A DNA stretch of 8,490 nt from Anaerolineae bacterium (GCA_016927095.1 JAFGNI010000764.1:1-8490), one strand, 5' to 3'. Positions 1 to 5,502 are shown, counted from the first letter of the stretch. Notes: generated from the letters alone by a model not told the origin. Numbers and translations are program-made.

Positions 1-683
1 CCAACGGTATGGTCCAGCATCTTCAGGATGCTTCCTACATCGTCGCGGATGGCACGGGGCAGCGTTCGATGGAGAGAGGCCCGGATCCGATCATAGTCAC
101 GCAGGAGGAAGTAGGTCCAGAAAGGCACGATCGTGATAGCCAGGACGACGCTCGTCGTGTAGGAAATAGCGTTGAACGTGCCCTGCAAGGCTTGCTGGAT
201 TACTTGAGTGACGAAGCTTGAGAGATCCCGCAACGCATCGTCAATCTGCATCCGCACCCGCTCTGGTAGCAGCTCGTACTGCTCGACGACCCGTTCGAAC
301 CAGACGGATACCTGCGCCCAGATACCCTCACGAGCTGCCCACAACTGTTCGGCCTCACGGACCACAATGGGGACAACCATCGACACAAATCCTGCTGCCA
401 GCGCGATGAGCAGAAGGTAGCTGAGGACGATCCCGAGCGAGCGAGCTACCCGGTGCAAGAAGTTCAGGTGCGTCTTGCCGCCCACCCAGTCAATCGCACG
501 TTGGATCGCATCGACTACCGGCGCCAGAATGTAGGCGAGGATCAAGCCAATCAAGTAGAGGCCGAGAACAGATCGCGCGGCCCATAGTGTGGCAAATACA
601 ACAGCCACGGAAACCGCGAATAGCACGATCCGTTTTCGCTTCTGATTTGGTATCCGATGCCAGAAACCTAACCACGTGCTCAC
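1..683 (-). CDS. AI-2E transporter family (PerM/YdiK-like) membrane protein, C-terminus beyond the window
   Basis: The visible 227 residues are the N-terminal part of an AI-2E/PerM-family membrane protein. Members are usually about 340-390 residues and act as exporters or ion/solute transporters; the substrate cannot be told from sequence. Hydrophobic segments lie near residues 19-36, 38-58 and 82-108. A soluble amphipathic stretch follows (about 109-170), then another membrane segment near 172-195 that ends in the family hallmark PFWTYFLLRDYDRIR. The GTG start at 681-683 is chosen because GGGGAGG (688-694) sits four bases upstream and the reading frame is open to the left edge. It lies 61 bp downstream of lepA on the same strand with no terminator between, so it is probably the last visible gene of a tlyA-lepA operon. 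Family assignment is firm; a role in AI-2 transport is not implied. Confidence 0.9.
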   Translation of the reverse strand, partial: MSTWLGFWHRIPNQKRKRIVLFAVSVAVVFATLWAARSVLGLYLIGLILAYILAPVVDAIQRAIDWVGGKTHLNFLHRVARSLGIVLSYLLLIALAAGFVSMVVPIVVREAEQLWAAREGIWAQVSVWFERVVEQYELLPERVRMQIDDALRDLSSFVTQVIQQALQGTFNAISYTTSVVLAITIVPFWTYFLLRDYDRIRASLHRTLPRAIRDDVGSILKMLDHTV

Positions 684-687
684 GTCG

Positions 688-694
688 CCTCCCC
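688..694 (-). promoter_or_regulatory. Ribosome binding site fixing the GTG start of the PerM-like gene
   Basis: On the minus strand the sequence reads GGGGAGG-CGAC-GTG, a strong Shine-Dalgarno match four bases before the GTG codon at 683. No ATG in this frame lies near the N-terminus, so this site decides the start. Confidence 0.75.
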
Positions 695-744
695 AGCCGT
701 TTAGTGTGTGGAGTCCAGCTCCGGTCACTGTCTTGGTGTGGTCG

Positions 745-2559
745 CTAGTCCTCGTCAATCCGCAGGATCGCCAGGAACGCCTCCTGAGGGATGATGACGT
801 TGCCGAGTTGCTTCATTCGCTTCTTGCCTGCTTTCTGCTTTTCGAGCAGCTTGCGCTTCCGCGTCACGTCGCCCCCATAGCACTTCGCCAATACGTCCTT
901 GCGCAGCGCCTTTACATTCACACGAGCAACCACCTTCCCGCCCACGACAGCCTGGATTGGCACCTCGAACAACTGGCGCGGGATGGCTTCTTTCATCTTG
1001 CGAATCAGAGCCGAGCCCTTCTCGTAAGCTTGGTCACGGTGGACGATCATCGCGAGGGCATCTACAGGCTCTCTGTTCACCAGCACATCGACCTTAACGA
1101 GGTCATCCGCCCGGTAGGAGTCGAAGCTGTAGTCCATAGATGCGTAGCCACGCGTGGCAGACTTGATCCTATCGTGCAAGTCTATCACCATCTCCGCCAG
1201 GGGCACATCGAACGTCAACACAACGCGCCGGGCGTCCAGCGTCTCCGTCAGTAGGAAATCGCCGCGCTTGCGGCGGAAGATCTCCATAAGGACACCGATA
1301 TGGTCGATTGGCGCGATAACCTGGACCTTCATCCAAGGCTCGCGCACCTCTGCGATCTCCGCCGGGTCGGGAAGATCTGCAGGACGGTGGATCTCTATCT
1401 CCTCCCCACTGGTGAGCAGCACTTGGTAGGCCACACTTGGTGCCGTGACAACCAGGTCCTGTAGATACTCCCGCTCCAGGCGTTCCTGAGCGATCACCAT
1501 GTGAAAAAGGCCCAGAAAACCGCATCGGAAACCAAACTGCAGCGCCTGGGAAGTCTCAGGCTCATAGGTTAGCGCGGCATCGTTGAGCTGCAACTTCGCC
1601 AGCGCGTCCCGCAGGTTCTCATAGTCATCCGCTTCTGAAGGATACAGGCTGGCAAAGACCATGGGTTTTGCCGGTTGGTAACCGACCAACGGGGCGCCCG
1701 CCGACCGCCGAGCCTCCGTCAACGTATCGCCAACGCGAGCCTCGCGCACAGATTTGAGGCCCGTCGCGATATAGCCCACCTCCCCGGCCGAGAGGCTCTC
1801 CACCTCGACCATGTCTGGCCGGAAGACCCCCACCTCGACTGGTTCCGTGCGGCTGCCAGTCCCCATGATCAGCAGCGGCGTCTTCCGGTCGACACGTCCC
1901 TGGTAGACGCGCACATAGGCAATGACACCCTTGTAGGAATCGTAATGCGAGTCGAAGATCAGCGCTACCAGTGGGGCATCTACGTCTGCAGAGCTCGGTG
2001 CCGGAATCCGCTCTGCCACAGCATTGAGCACAGCAACGACATTGGTGCCGTCCTTCGCAGAGACGGGGATCACTTGGGAGGCGGGTACGCCAAGCAGCTC
2101 CGCGATATCCTCCACGACCTCGTCCACCATCGCCGTCGCGAGATCGATCTTGTTCACAACCGGTATGATCTCAAGATCGTGCTCCAGGGCCAGATAGAGG
2201 TTAGCCATAGTCTGGGCCTCAATGCCCTGCGTCGCATCCACGACGAGAAGCGCCCCTTCGCATGCAGCCAAGGCTCGACTGACCTCGTAGCTGAAGTCGA
2301 CGTGACCCGGCGTGTCGATCAGGTTGTACTCATACGCCTCGCCGTCCGGGCCGACCCAGCGCATCTGGACTGCCGAGGCCTTGATCGTCACGCCCTTCTC
2401 CTGCTCTAGGTCCATCCCATCCAACACCTGGGACTGGCCGCTAGCAAACTTGCGTGACTCGACGGTTCCTGTCAACTCCAGCATACGATCAGCCAAGGTT
2501 GACTTGCCGTGATCGATGTGCGCAATGATACTGAAATTCCGGATATGGCTTGAATCCAC
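745..2559 (-). CDS. lepA: Elongation factor 4 (LepA), ribosome back-translocating GTPase
   Basis: A full-length LepA/EF-4 of 604 residues, a usual family length. LepA is a cytoplasmic translational GTPase related to EF-G that binds the ribosome and assists translation or ribosome biogenesis under stress. From the chosen start, the P-loop AHIDHGKST is near residue 13, the G2 region EKGVTIK near 55, DTPGHVDF near 82 and NKID near 136. EF-G-like domains II, III and V follow, then the diagnostic LepA C-terminal domain with LRKDVLAKCYGGD, TRKRKLLEKQKAGKKRMK and IPQEAFLAIL. The frame stays open to an ATG at 2607, but family members begin a few residues before IRNFSIIAHIDHGK. I therefore prefer the GTG at 2559, which AGGTGA precedes by four bases. 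The gene is 124 bp downstream of tlyA and 61 bp upstream of the PerM-like gene, all on the same strand. Confidence 0.97.
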   Translation of the reverse strand: MDSSHIRNFSIIAHIDHGKSTLADRMLELTGTVESRKFASGQSQVLDGMDLEQEKGVTIKASAVQMRWVGPDGEAYEYNLIDTPGHVDFSYEVSRALAACEGALLVVDATQGIEAQTMANLYLALEHDLEIIPVVNKIDLATAMVDEVVEDIAELLGVPASQVIPVSAKDGTNVVAVLNAVAERIPAPSSADVDAPLVALIFDSHYDSYKGVIAYVRVYQGRVDRKTPLLIMGTGSRTEPVEVGVFRPDMVEVESLSAGEVGYIATGLKSVREARVGDTLTEARRSAGAPLVGYQPAKPMVFASLYPSEADDYENLRDALAKLQLNDAALTYEPETSQALQFGFRCGFLGLFHMVIAQERLEREYLQDLVVTAPSVAYQVLLTSGEEIEIHRPADLPDPAEIAEVREPWMKVQVIAPIDHIGVLMEIFRRKRGDFLLTETLDARRVVLTFDVPLAEMVIDLHDRIKSATRGYASMDYSFDSYRADDLVKVDVLVNREPVDALAMIVHRDQAYEKGSALIRKMKEAIPRQLFEVPIQAVVGGKVVARVNVKALRKDVLAKCYGGDVTRKRKLLEKQKAGKKRMKQLGNVIIPQEAFLAILRIDED

Positions 2560-2563
2560 ACTA

Positions 2564-2569
2564 TCACCT
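2564..2569 (-). promoter_or_regulatory. Likely ribosome binding site of lepA
   Basis: AGGTGA on the minus strand matches the 16S anti-Shine-Dalgarno at all six positions and lies four bases before the GTG at 2559. It supports starting LepA at VDSSHIRNF rather than at the ATG 48 bases further upstream. The alternative start would add 16 residues with no family counterpart. Confidence 0.5.
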
Positions 2570-2590
2570 GGTGACACACAACGCATCCAG

Positions 2591-2619
2591 CTCTGCCATA
2601 CATTCAATCACAGGCAGAG
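2591..2619. repeat. Inverted repeat in the tlyA-lepA gap
   Basis: CTCTGCC (2591-2597) and GGCAGAG (2613-2619) form a perfect 7-bp stem with a 15-nt loop. It lies in the 124-bp tlyA-lepA gap and has no T-run on either strand, so it is not an obvious terminator. It could be a weak mRNA hairpin or processing site. I see no convincing promoter in this gap. Confidence 0.35.
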
Positions 2620-2683
2620 GCCGTCGTCCAAAGTCATCCCCCTGATCCACACCGGGCACAACCGCCGCCGTCGCCGGACGGGG

Positions 2684-3469
2684 TCACCCAGCGGCTGCCT
2701 CTCGCAGCGCCCTCTCGATCCACGCGGAGCGATCCGGGGTAGCCGTCCCGACCTGCCACCACCCCAGGAACTCGATGTTGCCAGCGGGACCCTTCAGCGG
2801 CGATGGCATCAGACCCCTTAGACCCAGATTGAGCCCCGCCATCGCTTTGGTGACATCTTCCAGAACTGCGCGATGGACGGCGGGATCACGGACCACCCCA
2901 CCCTTGCCCACGTTTGCCGGTCCCGCCTCAAACTGGGGCTTGATCAGCGAGACAACGTCGCCATTCGGCGCCAGCCAATGAACTGCAGCTGCGTAGATCA
3001 GCCGCAGCGAGATAAACGACACATCCGACACGACCAGGCTCACAGGTTCGGGCAGCGCAGACAGATAGCGAGCATTGGTGCGTTCCATGACCACGACCCG
3101 CGCATCCTGCCGCAGCTTCCAGGCAAGCTGCCCGTACCCCACATCAATAGCATAGACCCGCGCGGCGCCGCTCTGTAGCAGACAGTCGGTGAATCCACCC
3201 GTTGAAGCCCCGATATCAGCCACCACACGACCTGCCACGGCGACCCCAAAACGCTCAAGGGCAGCGGCGAGCTTCTCGCCACCACGACTGACAAACCTGG
3301 GCTTGGCCTTGAGGTCAATCTGGGCTGACGTCGGTATGCGCATGCCCGGTTTGTCAGCCAGTTCGCCATCGACCAGCACCTCGCCTGCCATAATGAGCCG
3401 TTGTGCGATCGACCGGCTCGCGACCAGGCCAGCCTGAACCACCAGTCGGTCCAACCGTTCGGTTTTCAC
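2684..3469 (-). CDS. tlyA: TlyA-family 16S/23S rRNA (cytidine-2'-O)-methyltransferase
   Basis: A 261-residue TlyA (hemolysin A family) protein. TlyA enzymes use SAM to 2'-O-methylate cytidines in 16S and/or 23S rRNA, and in mycobacteria this sets capreomycin sensitivity. An S4 RNA-binding domain (about residues 4-60) begins [17 protein letters not shown]. It is followed by the linker SRGGEKL and a Rossmann methyltransferase domain with [14 protein letters not shown] (85-98). The residues matching the described TlyA catalytic tetrad are all present: Lys66, Asp149, Lys177 (in IKPQFE) and Glu233 (in NIEFLG). The GTG at 3469 is preferred because the protein then begins two residues before the S4 motif as in homologues. 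It also sits 7 nt after a -10 box, so the gene looks leaderless; no Shine-Dalgarno precedes it. The frame is open to a GTG at 3535, but that extension would overlap the promoter. Confidence 0.94.
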   Translation of the reverse strand: MKTERLDRLVVQAGLVASRSIAQRLIMAGEVLVDGELADKPGMRIPTSAQIDLKAKPRFVSRGGEKLAAALERFGVAVAGRVVADIGASTGGFTDCLLQSGAARVYAIDVGYGQLAWKLRQDARVVVMERTNARYLSALPEPVSLVVSDVSFISLRLIYAAAVHWLAPNGDVVSLIKPQFEAGPANVGKGGVVRDPAVHRAVLEDVTKAMAGLNLGLRGLMPSPLKGPAGNIEFLGWWQVGTATPDRSAWIERALREAAAG

Positions 3470-3476
3470 AACACAA

Positions 3477-3505
3477 AGGATACTCGAATGAGCCGGTTTC
3501 GTCAA
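3477..3505 (-). promoter_or_regulatory. Leaderless promoter of tlyA
   Basis: On the minus strand TTGACG (3505-3500), a 17-bp spacer and TATCCT (3482-3477) are followed by seven bases and then the GTG start codon of tlyA. The predicted transcription start therefore falls on or within one base of the start codon, which explains the missing ribosome binding site. The response-regulator gene has the same layout. Confidence 0.55.
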
Positions 3506-3576
3506 AGACCTCCGCACCTGCAGTCTCGTGCGCACAGCAAGTTCACGTCCGGCGCGCCCAGTGCACCAGAGACGCG

Positions 3577-3609
3577 AAAAACCGGGAGCCGCCCCCGTGG
3601 CCCCCGGTT
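3577..3609 (-). terminator. Intrinsic terminator of copy A
   Basis: A 12-bp stem containing one G-U pair, an 8-nt loop (ACGGGGGC) and five T residues on the minus strand. It lies 182 bp beyond the stop of the response-regulator gene and 71 bp before the tlyA -35 box. It would therefore insulate tlyA from upstream transcription. On the plus strand only TTT follows, so it is weaker in that direction. Confidence 0.65.
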
Positions 3610-3646
3610 TCTCAAAAGGAGGAAATCTCGCGTCGCCTGCATTCCT
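3577..3646 (-). ncRNA. Candidate 70-nt small RNA or attenuator leader, copy A
   Basis: Read on the minus strand, the element begins AGGAATGC seven bases after a -10-like TATCAT. It then carries TTTCCTCCTTTTGAG, an anti-Shine-Dalgarno-like run. It ends with a 12-bp hairpin (AAACCGGGGGCC, 8-nt loop, GGCTCCCGGTTT) and a run of five T, as in an intrinsic terminator. About 61 of 70 positions match copy B at 4566-4635 by eye. The one difference in the hairpin stem gives a G-U pair on the minus strand but an A-C mismatch on the plus strand, which favours minus-strand transcription. The terminator could also end read-through from the response-regulator gene. Alternatives are an attenuator for tlyA or a dispersed intergenic repeat. 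Confidence 0.5.
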
Positions 3647-3653
3647 GTTTTGT

Positions 3654-3659
3654 ATGATA
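3654..3659 (-). promoter_or_regulatory. -10 box for the copy A transcript
   Basis: TATCAT matches TATAAT at five of six positions and ends seven bases before the predicted start at 3646. No good -35 hexamer lies upstream. The 11-bp repeats at 3671-3709 occupy that region instead, as in activator-dependent promoters. Confidence 0.45.
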
Positions 3660-3670
3660 AATATAGCACA

Positions 3671-3709
3671 TTCACCAACACTTAACCTGACGGAAACCTG
3701 ACGATCACC
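3671..3709. promoter_or_regulatory. Four-unit 11-bp-period direct repeat, PhoB/OmpR-type operator candidate
   Basis: On the plus strand TTCACC, TTAACC, GAAACC and ATCACC start at 3671, 3682, 3693 and 3704, an exact 11-bp period. On the minus strand the units read GGTGATCGTCA, GGTTTCCGTCA, GGTTAAGTGTT and GGTGAATGTGC, followed by six bases and the -10 TATCAT. Tandem 11-bp half-sites placed over the -35 region are the known layout of PhoB/PhoP/RegX3-type activator sites. The TTCACC/TTAACC units resemble described actinobacterial and cyanobacterial Pho boxes. The neighbouring response regulator is an obvious candidate binder, but that is inference. Confidence 0.5.
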
Positions 3710-3790
3710 TTACAGCCGAGTGCAAAGGGGACGAATCGCTTGACACAAACTGGTTACAGGCTTTGAGAGCCCAACATCATCTTGAGGACA

Positions 3791-4516
3791 CTAGCGGATG
3801 AAGCGGTATCCAGCGTCCCGCTCAGTACGGATGTAACGGGGCCGACGCGTATCGGGCTCAATCTTCTGGCGAAGGCGGTAGACGTGGACGCGGAGCACAT
3901 CCTCGTACCGCTCTTCATTTGGCCACAGACGCCGGAGCAGAAAACTTGTCGAGACTGCACGACCAGCATTACGCATAAGGATGTAAAGAAGCTTGGTTTC
4001 CGTTGGCGTGAGCTCGACAGTCTCGCCATCGATCAGGATCCGTTGATGAGCGAAATCAACAGCAAGCCGCTCATCCACCTCCAAGACAGGATCCAAGGCG
4101 TAGGCAAAGTCACCGATTCTCCGTAGGACGCGCTCTACGCGGGCCACGAATTCCTCGGCTCGGAAGGGTTTGGTGATGTAGTCCTCGGCGAAGAAGCGAA
4201 TCCCGCGAACAACGGTCTTCTCGTCGCTCAAGGCCGTGAGCATGATCACTGGCAGATCGCTCCAAGACTGGATCTGCTGACAGAGCTCAAATCCATTCAT
4301 CCCTGGCATCATCACGTCGATGATCCCGAGATGGGGCAACCCCCGCTCCTCAATCTGGCTTAGGGCCTCCTTGGCAGAGGCGGCGGTCCATACATCACAA
4401 CCCAGGCTGTCCAGCCGGTTCTTGATGACGTGGCGCACGACGTCGTCATCATCCACGACCAGAACCCGCCAAGGTTCCCCCTGGCTATTGATGGGAGCCA
4501 AACCTCTGGACATCAT
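3791..4516 (-). CDS. OmpR/PhoB-family response regulator, orphan
   Basis: A 241-residue two-component response regulator. The receiver domain (about residues 16-135) has the acidic pair Asp22-Asp23 in RVLVVDDDD, phospho-acceptor Asp67 in IIDVMMPGMNG, Thr94 in VIMLTAL and Lys116 in YITKPF. The C-terminal winged-helix DNA-binding domain (about 145-241) has the family pattern LTPTETKLLYILMRN, a recognition helix in EDVLRVHVYRLRQKIEPD, and the terminal wing RYIRTERDAGYRF. The usual G-A-D-D-Y motif is changed to F-A-E-D-Y. No histidine kinase is adjacent, so partner and signal are unknown. The ATG at 4516 is preferred over the frame-open start at 4567: a -10 box ends seven bases upstream of it, and the longer form would extend through the promoter into the upstream terminator. 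A second ATG follows at once. The target may include the 11-bp repeats 82 bp beyond its stop, but this is unproven. Confidence 0.93.
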   Translation of the reverse strand: MMSRGLAPINSQGEPWRVLVVDDDDVVRHVIKNRLDSLGCDVWTAASAKEALSQIEERGLPHLGIIDVMMPGMNGFELCQQIQSWSDLPVIMLTALSDEKTVVRGIRFFAEDYITKPFRAEEFVARVERVLRRIGDFAYALDPVLEVDERLAVDFAHQRILIDGETVELTPTETKLLYILMRNAGRAVSTSFLLRRLWPNEERYEDVLRVHVYRLRQKIEPDTRRPRYIRTERDAGYRFIR

Positions 4517-4523
4517 GACGCCT

Positions 4524-4551
4524 AGTATAGAGCAATCTGAAGAGCCGTCAA
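4524..4551 (-). promoter_or_regulatory. Leaderless promoter of the response regulator
   Basis: On the minus strand TTGACG (4551-4546), a 16-bp spacer and TATACT (4529-4524) are followed by AGGCGTC and the ATG at 4516. A transcript starting at the usual distance would begin at the start codon. No Shine-Dalgarno precedes this ATG. The hairpin of copy B ends 14 bases upstream of the -35 box. Confidence 0.65.
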
Positions 4552-4565
4552 TCTGGGTACACATC

Positions 4566-4597
4566 AAAACCGGGGGCCGCCCCCGTGGCCCCCGGTT
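4566..4597 (-). terminator. Intrinsic terminator of copy B
   Basis: A perfect 12-bp G+C-rich stem with an 8-nt loop and TTTT on the minus strand. It lies just upstream of the -35 box of the response regulator and would block read-through into it. The stem is symmetrical, so weak termination on the plus strand is possible. Confidence 0.65.
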
Positions 4598-4635
4598 TCT
4601 CAGAAGGAGGAGAATCTAATGTCGCTCGCGTTCCT
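4566..4635 (-). ncRNA. Candidate 70-nt small RNA, copy B
   Basis: A second copy of the 3577-3646 element in the same orientation. It starts AGGAACGC six bases after a -10-like TATAGA, contains CTCCTCCTTCTGAG, and ends in a perfect 12-bp stem (AAACCGGGGGCC / GGCCCCCGGTTT) plus TTTT. It stops before the separate promoter of the response regulator, so it is a self-contained unit rather than that gene's leader. This favours a small RNA over an attenuator. The plus strand of this copy contains a short ORF after AAGGAGGA, but copy A does not keep it. No adequate -35 box is visible, so transcription may need an activator or may be absent. Confidence 0.45.
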
Positions 4636-4641
4636 GCGCGC

Positions 4642-4693
4642 TCTATACATAGCATAGCAGCTTGCTTGGGGGTTACTTGACGCCTAGCTGACG
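4642..4693 (-). promoter_or_regulatory. Putative promoter region of copy B with TGACG-N6-TGACG
   Basis: TATAGA (4647-4642) is a possible -10 box six bases before the predicted start at 4635. On the plus strand TGACG occurs at 4678-4682 and 4689-4693, an 11-bp period. In copy A the same pair occurs at 3688-3692 and 3699-3703. The distance from the predicted start to the nearer TGACG is 43 bases here and 42 in copy A. Apart from these motifs the two upstream regions are not alike. Confidence 0.35.
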
Positions 4694-4710
4694 TTTCTCA
4701 CGCGCTAGGC
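4682..4710. repeat. Inverted repeat GCCTAGC/GCTAGGC
   Basis: Perfect 7-bp arms at 4682-4688 and 4704-4710 with a 15-nt centre. The left arm overlaps the tandem TGACG motifs. No T-run follows. It may be a regulatory dyad or chance. Confidence 0.3.
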
Positions 4711-4723
4711 TTCCAAGTACCAC

Positions 4724-4745
4724 GGTGCTGAGGATCCTCAGCACC
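4724..4745. repeat. Perfect 22-bp palindrome
   Basis: GGTGCTGAGGA is followed directly by its exact reverse complement, giving 11-bp arms and no spacer. No T-run flanks it, so it is not an intrinsic terminator. It lies in the non-coding divergent region between the response regulator and the VOC gene, 93 bp upstream of the VOC -35 box. It could bind a dimeric regulator or be a remnant of a mobile or recombination site. Confidence 0.6.
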
Positions 4746-4828
4746 AGGCGAGCGATAGCAGATCCAGATCCTGATGAGCGACGGGCTGCCTCGGCTATCC
4801 ATCGCCGCTGTGACATCCGCTCGGTTGC

Positions 4829-4844
4829 GACGCAAGCTTGCGTC
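4829..4844. promoter_or_regulatory. 16-bp palindrome overlapping the VOC promoter -35 box
   Basis: GACGCAAG followed by CTTGCGTC is a perfect palindrome covering the whole -35 hexamer of the downstream promoter. Together with TTGCG at 4825-4829 it makes alternating half-sites TTGCG, CGCAA and TTGCG. The position suits a repressor operator. The regulator is unknown. Confidence 0.45.
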
Positions 4845-4866
4845 TGCTCCGGTGCGGCAGTACAAT
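4838..4866 (+). promoter_or_regulatory. Promoter of the VOC-family gene
   Basis: TTGCGT (4838-4843), a 17-bp spacer and TACAAT (4861-4866) form a good sigma-70-type promoter. The predicted start near 4873 leaves a leader of about 34 nt before the ATG. Confidence 0.6.
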
Positions 4867-4906
4867 CCCCGCCAGACAGGCACCCACCAAGAAGGAGACA
4901 GAGCCT

Positions 4907-5293
4907 ATGCATTTTGAGCATGCTGCCATGAACGTACCAGATCCCCAGGCAATGGCGCAGTGGTATGTTAGGAACTGCGGTTTGCGCACCGTCGTCGCCA
5001 CGACGACCCCGCCCTACGTGCATTTCTTGGCCGACGTCACGGGTCGCGTCATTTTCGAGCTCTATGCGAATCCAAAGGCGGTGATTCCTGACTATGCCAG
5101 CCAGCATCCTCTCGTGCTGCACCTTGCCTTCGCTGTTGAGGATGTAGACAAAACCAAGGCGCATCTGCTGGAAGCCGGCGCCACCGAGTTCTCCGACGAG
5201 ACCCAGGCCAACGGCAGCCGTCTTGTGATGCTACGGGATCCTTGGGGCGTCCCCCTACAGCTCGTGAAGCGGACGGTCCCCTTGGGGGCCTAG
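4907..5293 (+). CDS. Glyoxalase/dioxygenase (VOC) superfamily protein
   Basis: A 128-residue single-unit vicinal oxygen chelate protein with the two expected beta-alpha-beta modules. The first starts HAAMNVPDPQAMAQWYVRNCGL (split here only in numbering, residues 5-26); the second starts LHLAFAVEDVDKTKAHLLEAGA (from residue 71). Metal-ligand positions by family pattern are His5, Glu51 (VIFELY), His72 and a glutamine, Gln118, in DPWGVPLQLV where most members have glutamate. The fold covers glyoxalases, epimerases, dioxygenases and antibiotic-binding proteins; the substrate cannot be assigned. The ATG at 4907 is chosen because GAAGGAG (4891-4897) precedes it by nine bases and the conserved fold begins at once. 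The frame is open further upstream to 4838, inside the promoter. It has its own promoter and stands alone on the plus strand. Confidence 0.85.
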   Translation: MHFEHAAMNVPDPQAMAQWYVRNCGLRTVVATTTPPYVHFLADVTGRVIFELYANPKAVIPDYASQHPLVLHLAFAVEDVDKTKAHLLEAGATEFSDETQANGSRLVMLRDPWGVPLQLVKRTVPLGA

Positions 5294-5311
5294 TCTACAA
5301 CGACTACCATC

Positions 5312-5335
5312 GCCCCACGCTGCTGTCTGTGGGGC
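5312..5335. repeat. Inverted repeat downstream of the VOC gene
   Basis: GCCCCAC (5312-5318) and GTGGGGC (5329-5335) form a perfect 7-bp stem with a 10-nt loop, 18 bp after the stop codon. There is no T-run, so it would be a poor intrinsic terminator; it may stabilise the mRNA end. I recognise nothing else between here and the phosphofructokinase promoter. Confidence 0.4.
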
Positions 5336-5465
5336 TCAGCCCGAAACCAGGACAGACGCTGTGACCCTGCACCTATGGCGGCTTCACCGTCTATCGCCTT
5401 ACCCCATTTGAGGCACCGCTGGCGTCGGACGCGCGTCACCCTAGGCCAGACAGGCTTGGTGTCAA

Positions 5466-5479
5466 CGCAAATCGTTGCG
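5466..5479. promoter_or_regulatory. CGCAA-N4-TTGCG dyad at the phosphofructokinase promoter
   Basis: CGCAA (5466-5470) and TTGCG (5475-5479) form an inverted repeat whose right arm is the -35 hexamer. The VOC promoter carries the same arms with a 2-bp centre at 4831-4842. This may be a shared operator family, but the arms are short. Confidence 0.3.
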
Positions 5480-5502
5480 CTCCGGGTAGCTTTGGCTATA
5501 CT
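5475..5502 (+). promoter_or_regulatory. Promoter of the phosphofructokinase gene
   Basis: TTGCGC (5475-5480), a 16-bp spacer and TATACT (5497-5502) give a predicted start near 5509 and an untranslated leader of about 97 nt. The -10 hexamer is identical to that of the response regulator. Confidence 0.6.

Noticed and set aside
1675..2409. Plus-strand 244-codon ORF
   Set aside because: Antisense shadow of lepA with no recognisable domain.
3401..3685. Plus-strand ORFs of 84 and 94 codons upstream of tlyA
   Set aside because: They cross the tlyA promoter and the copy A element, have no domain, and have arginine/serine-rich compositions expected by chance.
3740..3768. Plus-strand TTGACA with a possible promoter
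   Set aside because: The hexamer at 17-bp spacing is TTGAGA, a poor -10 box, and only the antisense strand of the response regulator lies downstream.
3577..4635. CRISPR-like or composite-transposon reading of the two 70-nt repeats
   Set aside because: There are only two copies, about 1 kb apart, in direct orientation, with a normal gene between, no transposase and no spacer periodicity.
4619..4657. Plus-strand 12-codon leader-peptide ORF (MSLAFLRALYIA) after AAGGAGGAGAATCTA in copy B
   Set aside because: Copy A has no start codon at the matching place and the frame is lost, while the minus-strand RNA features are kept. The good Shine-Dalgarno is explained as the complement of the CCUCCUU run.
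4673..5164. Minus-strand 163-codon ORF opposite the VOC gene
   Set aside because: It overlaps the VOC gene and its promoter, has no recognisable domain and has an arginine-rich composition typical of antisense frames in G+C-rich DNA.
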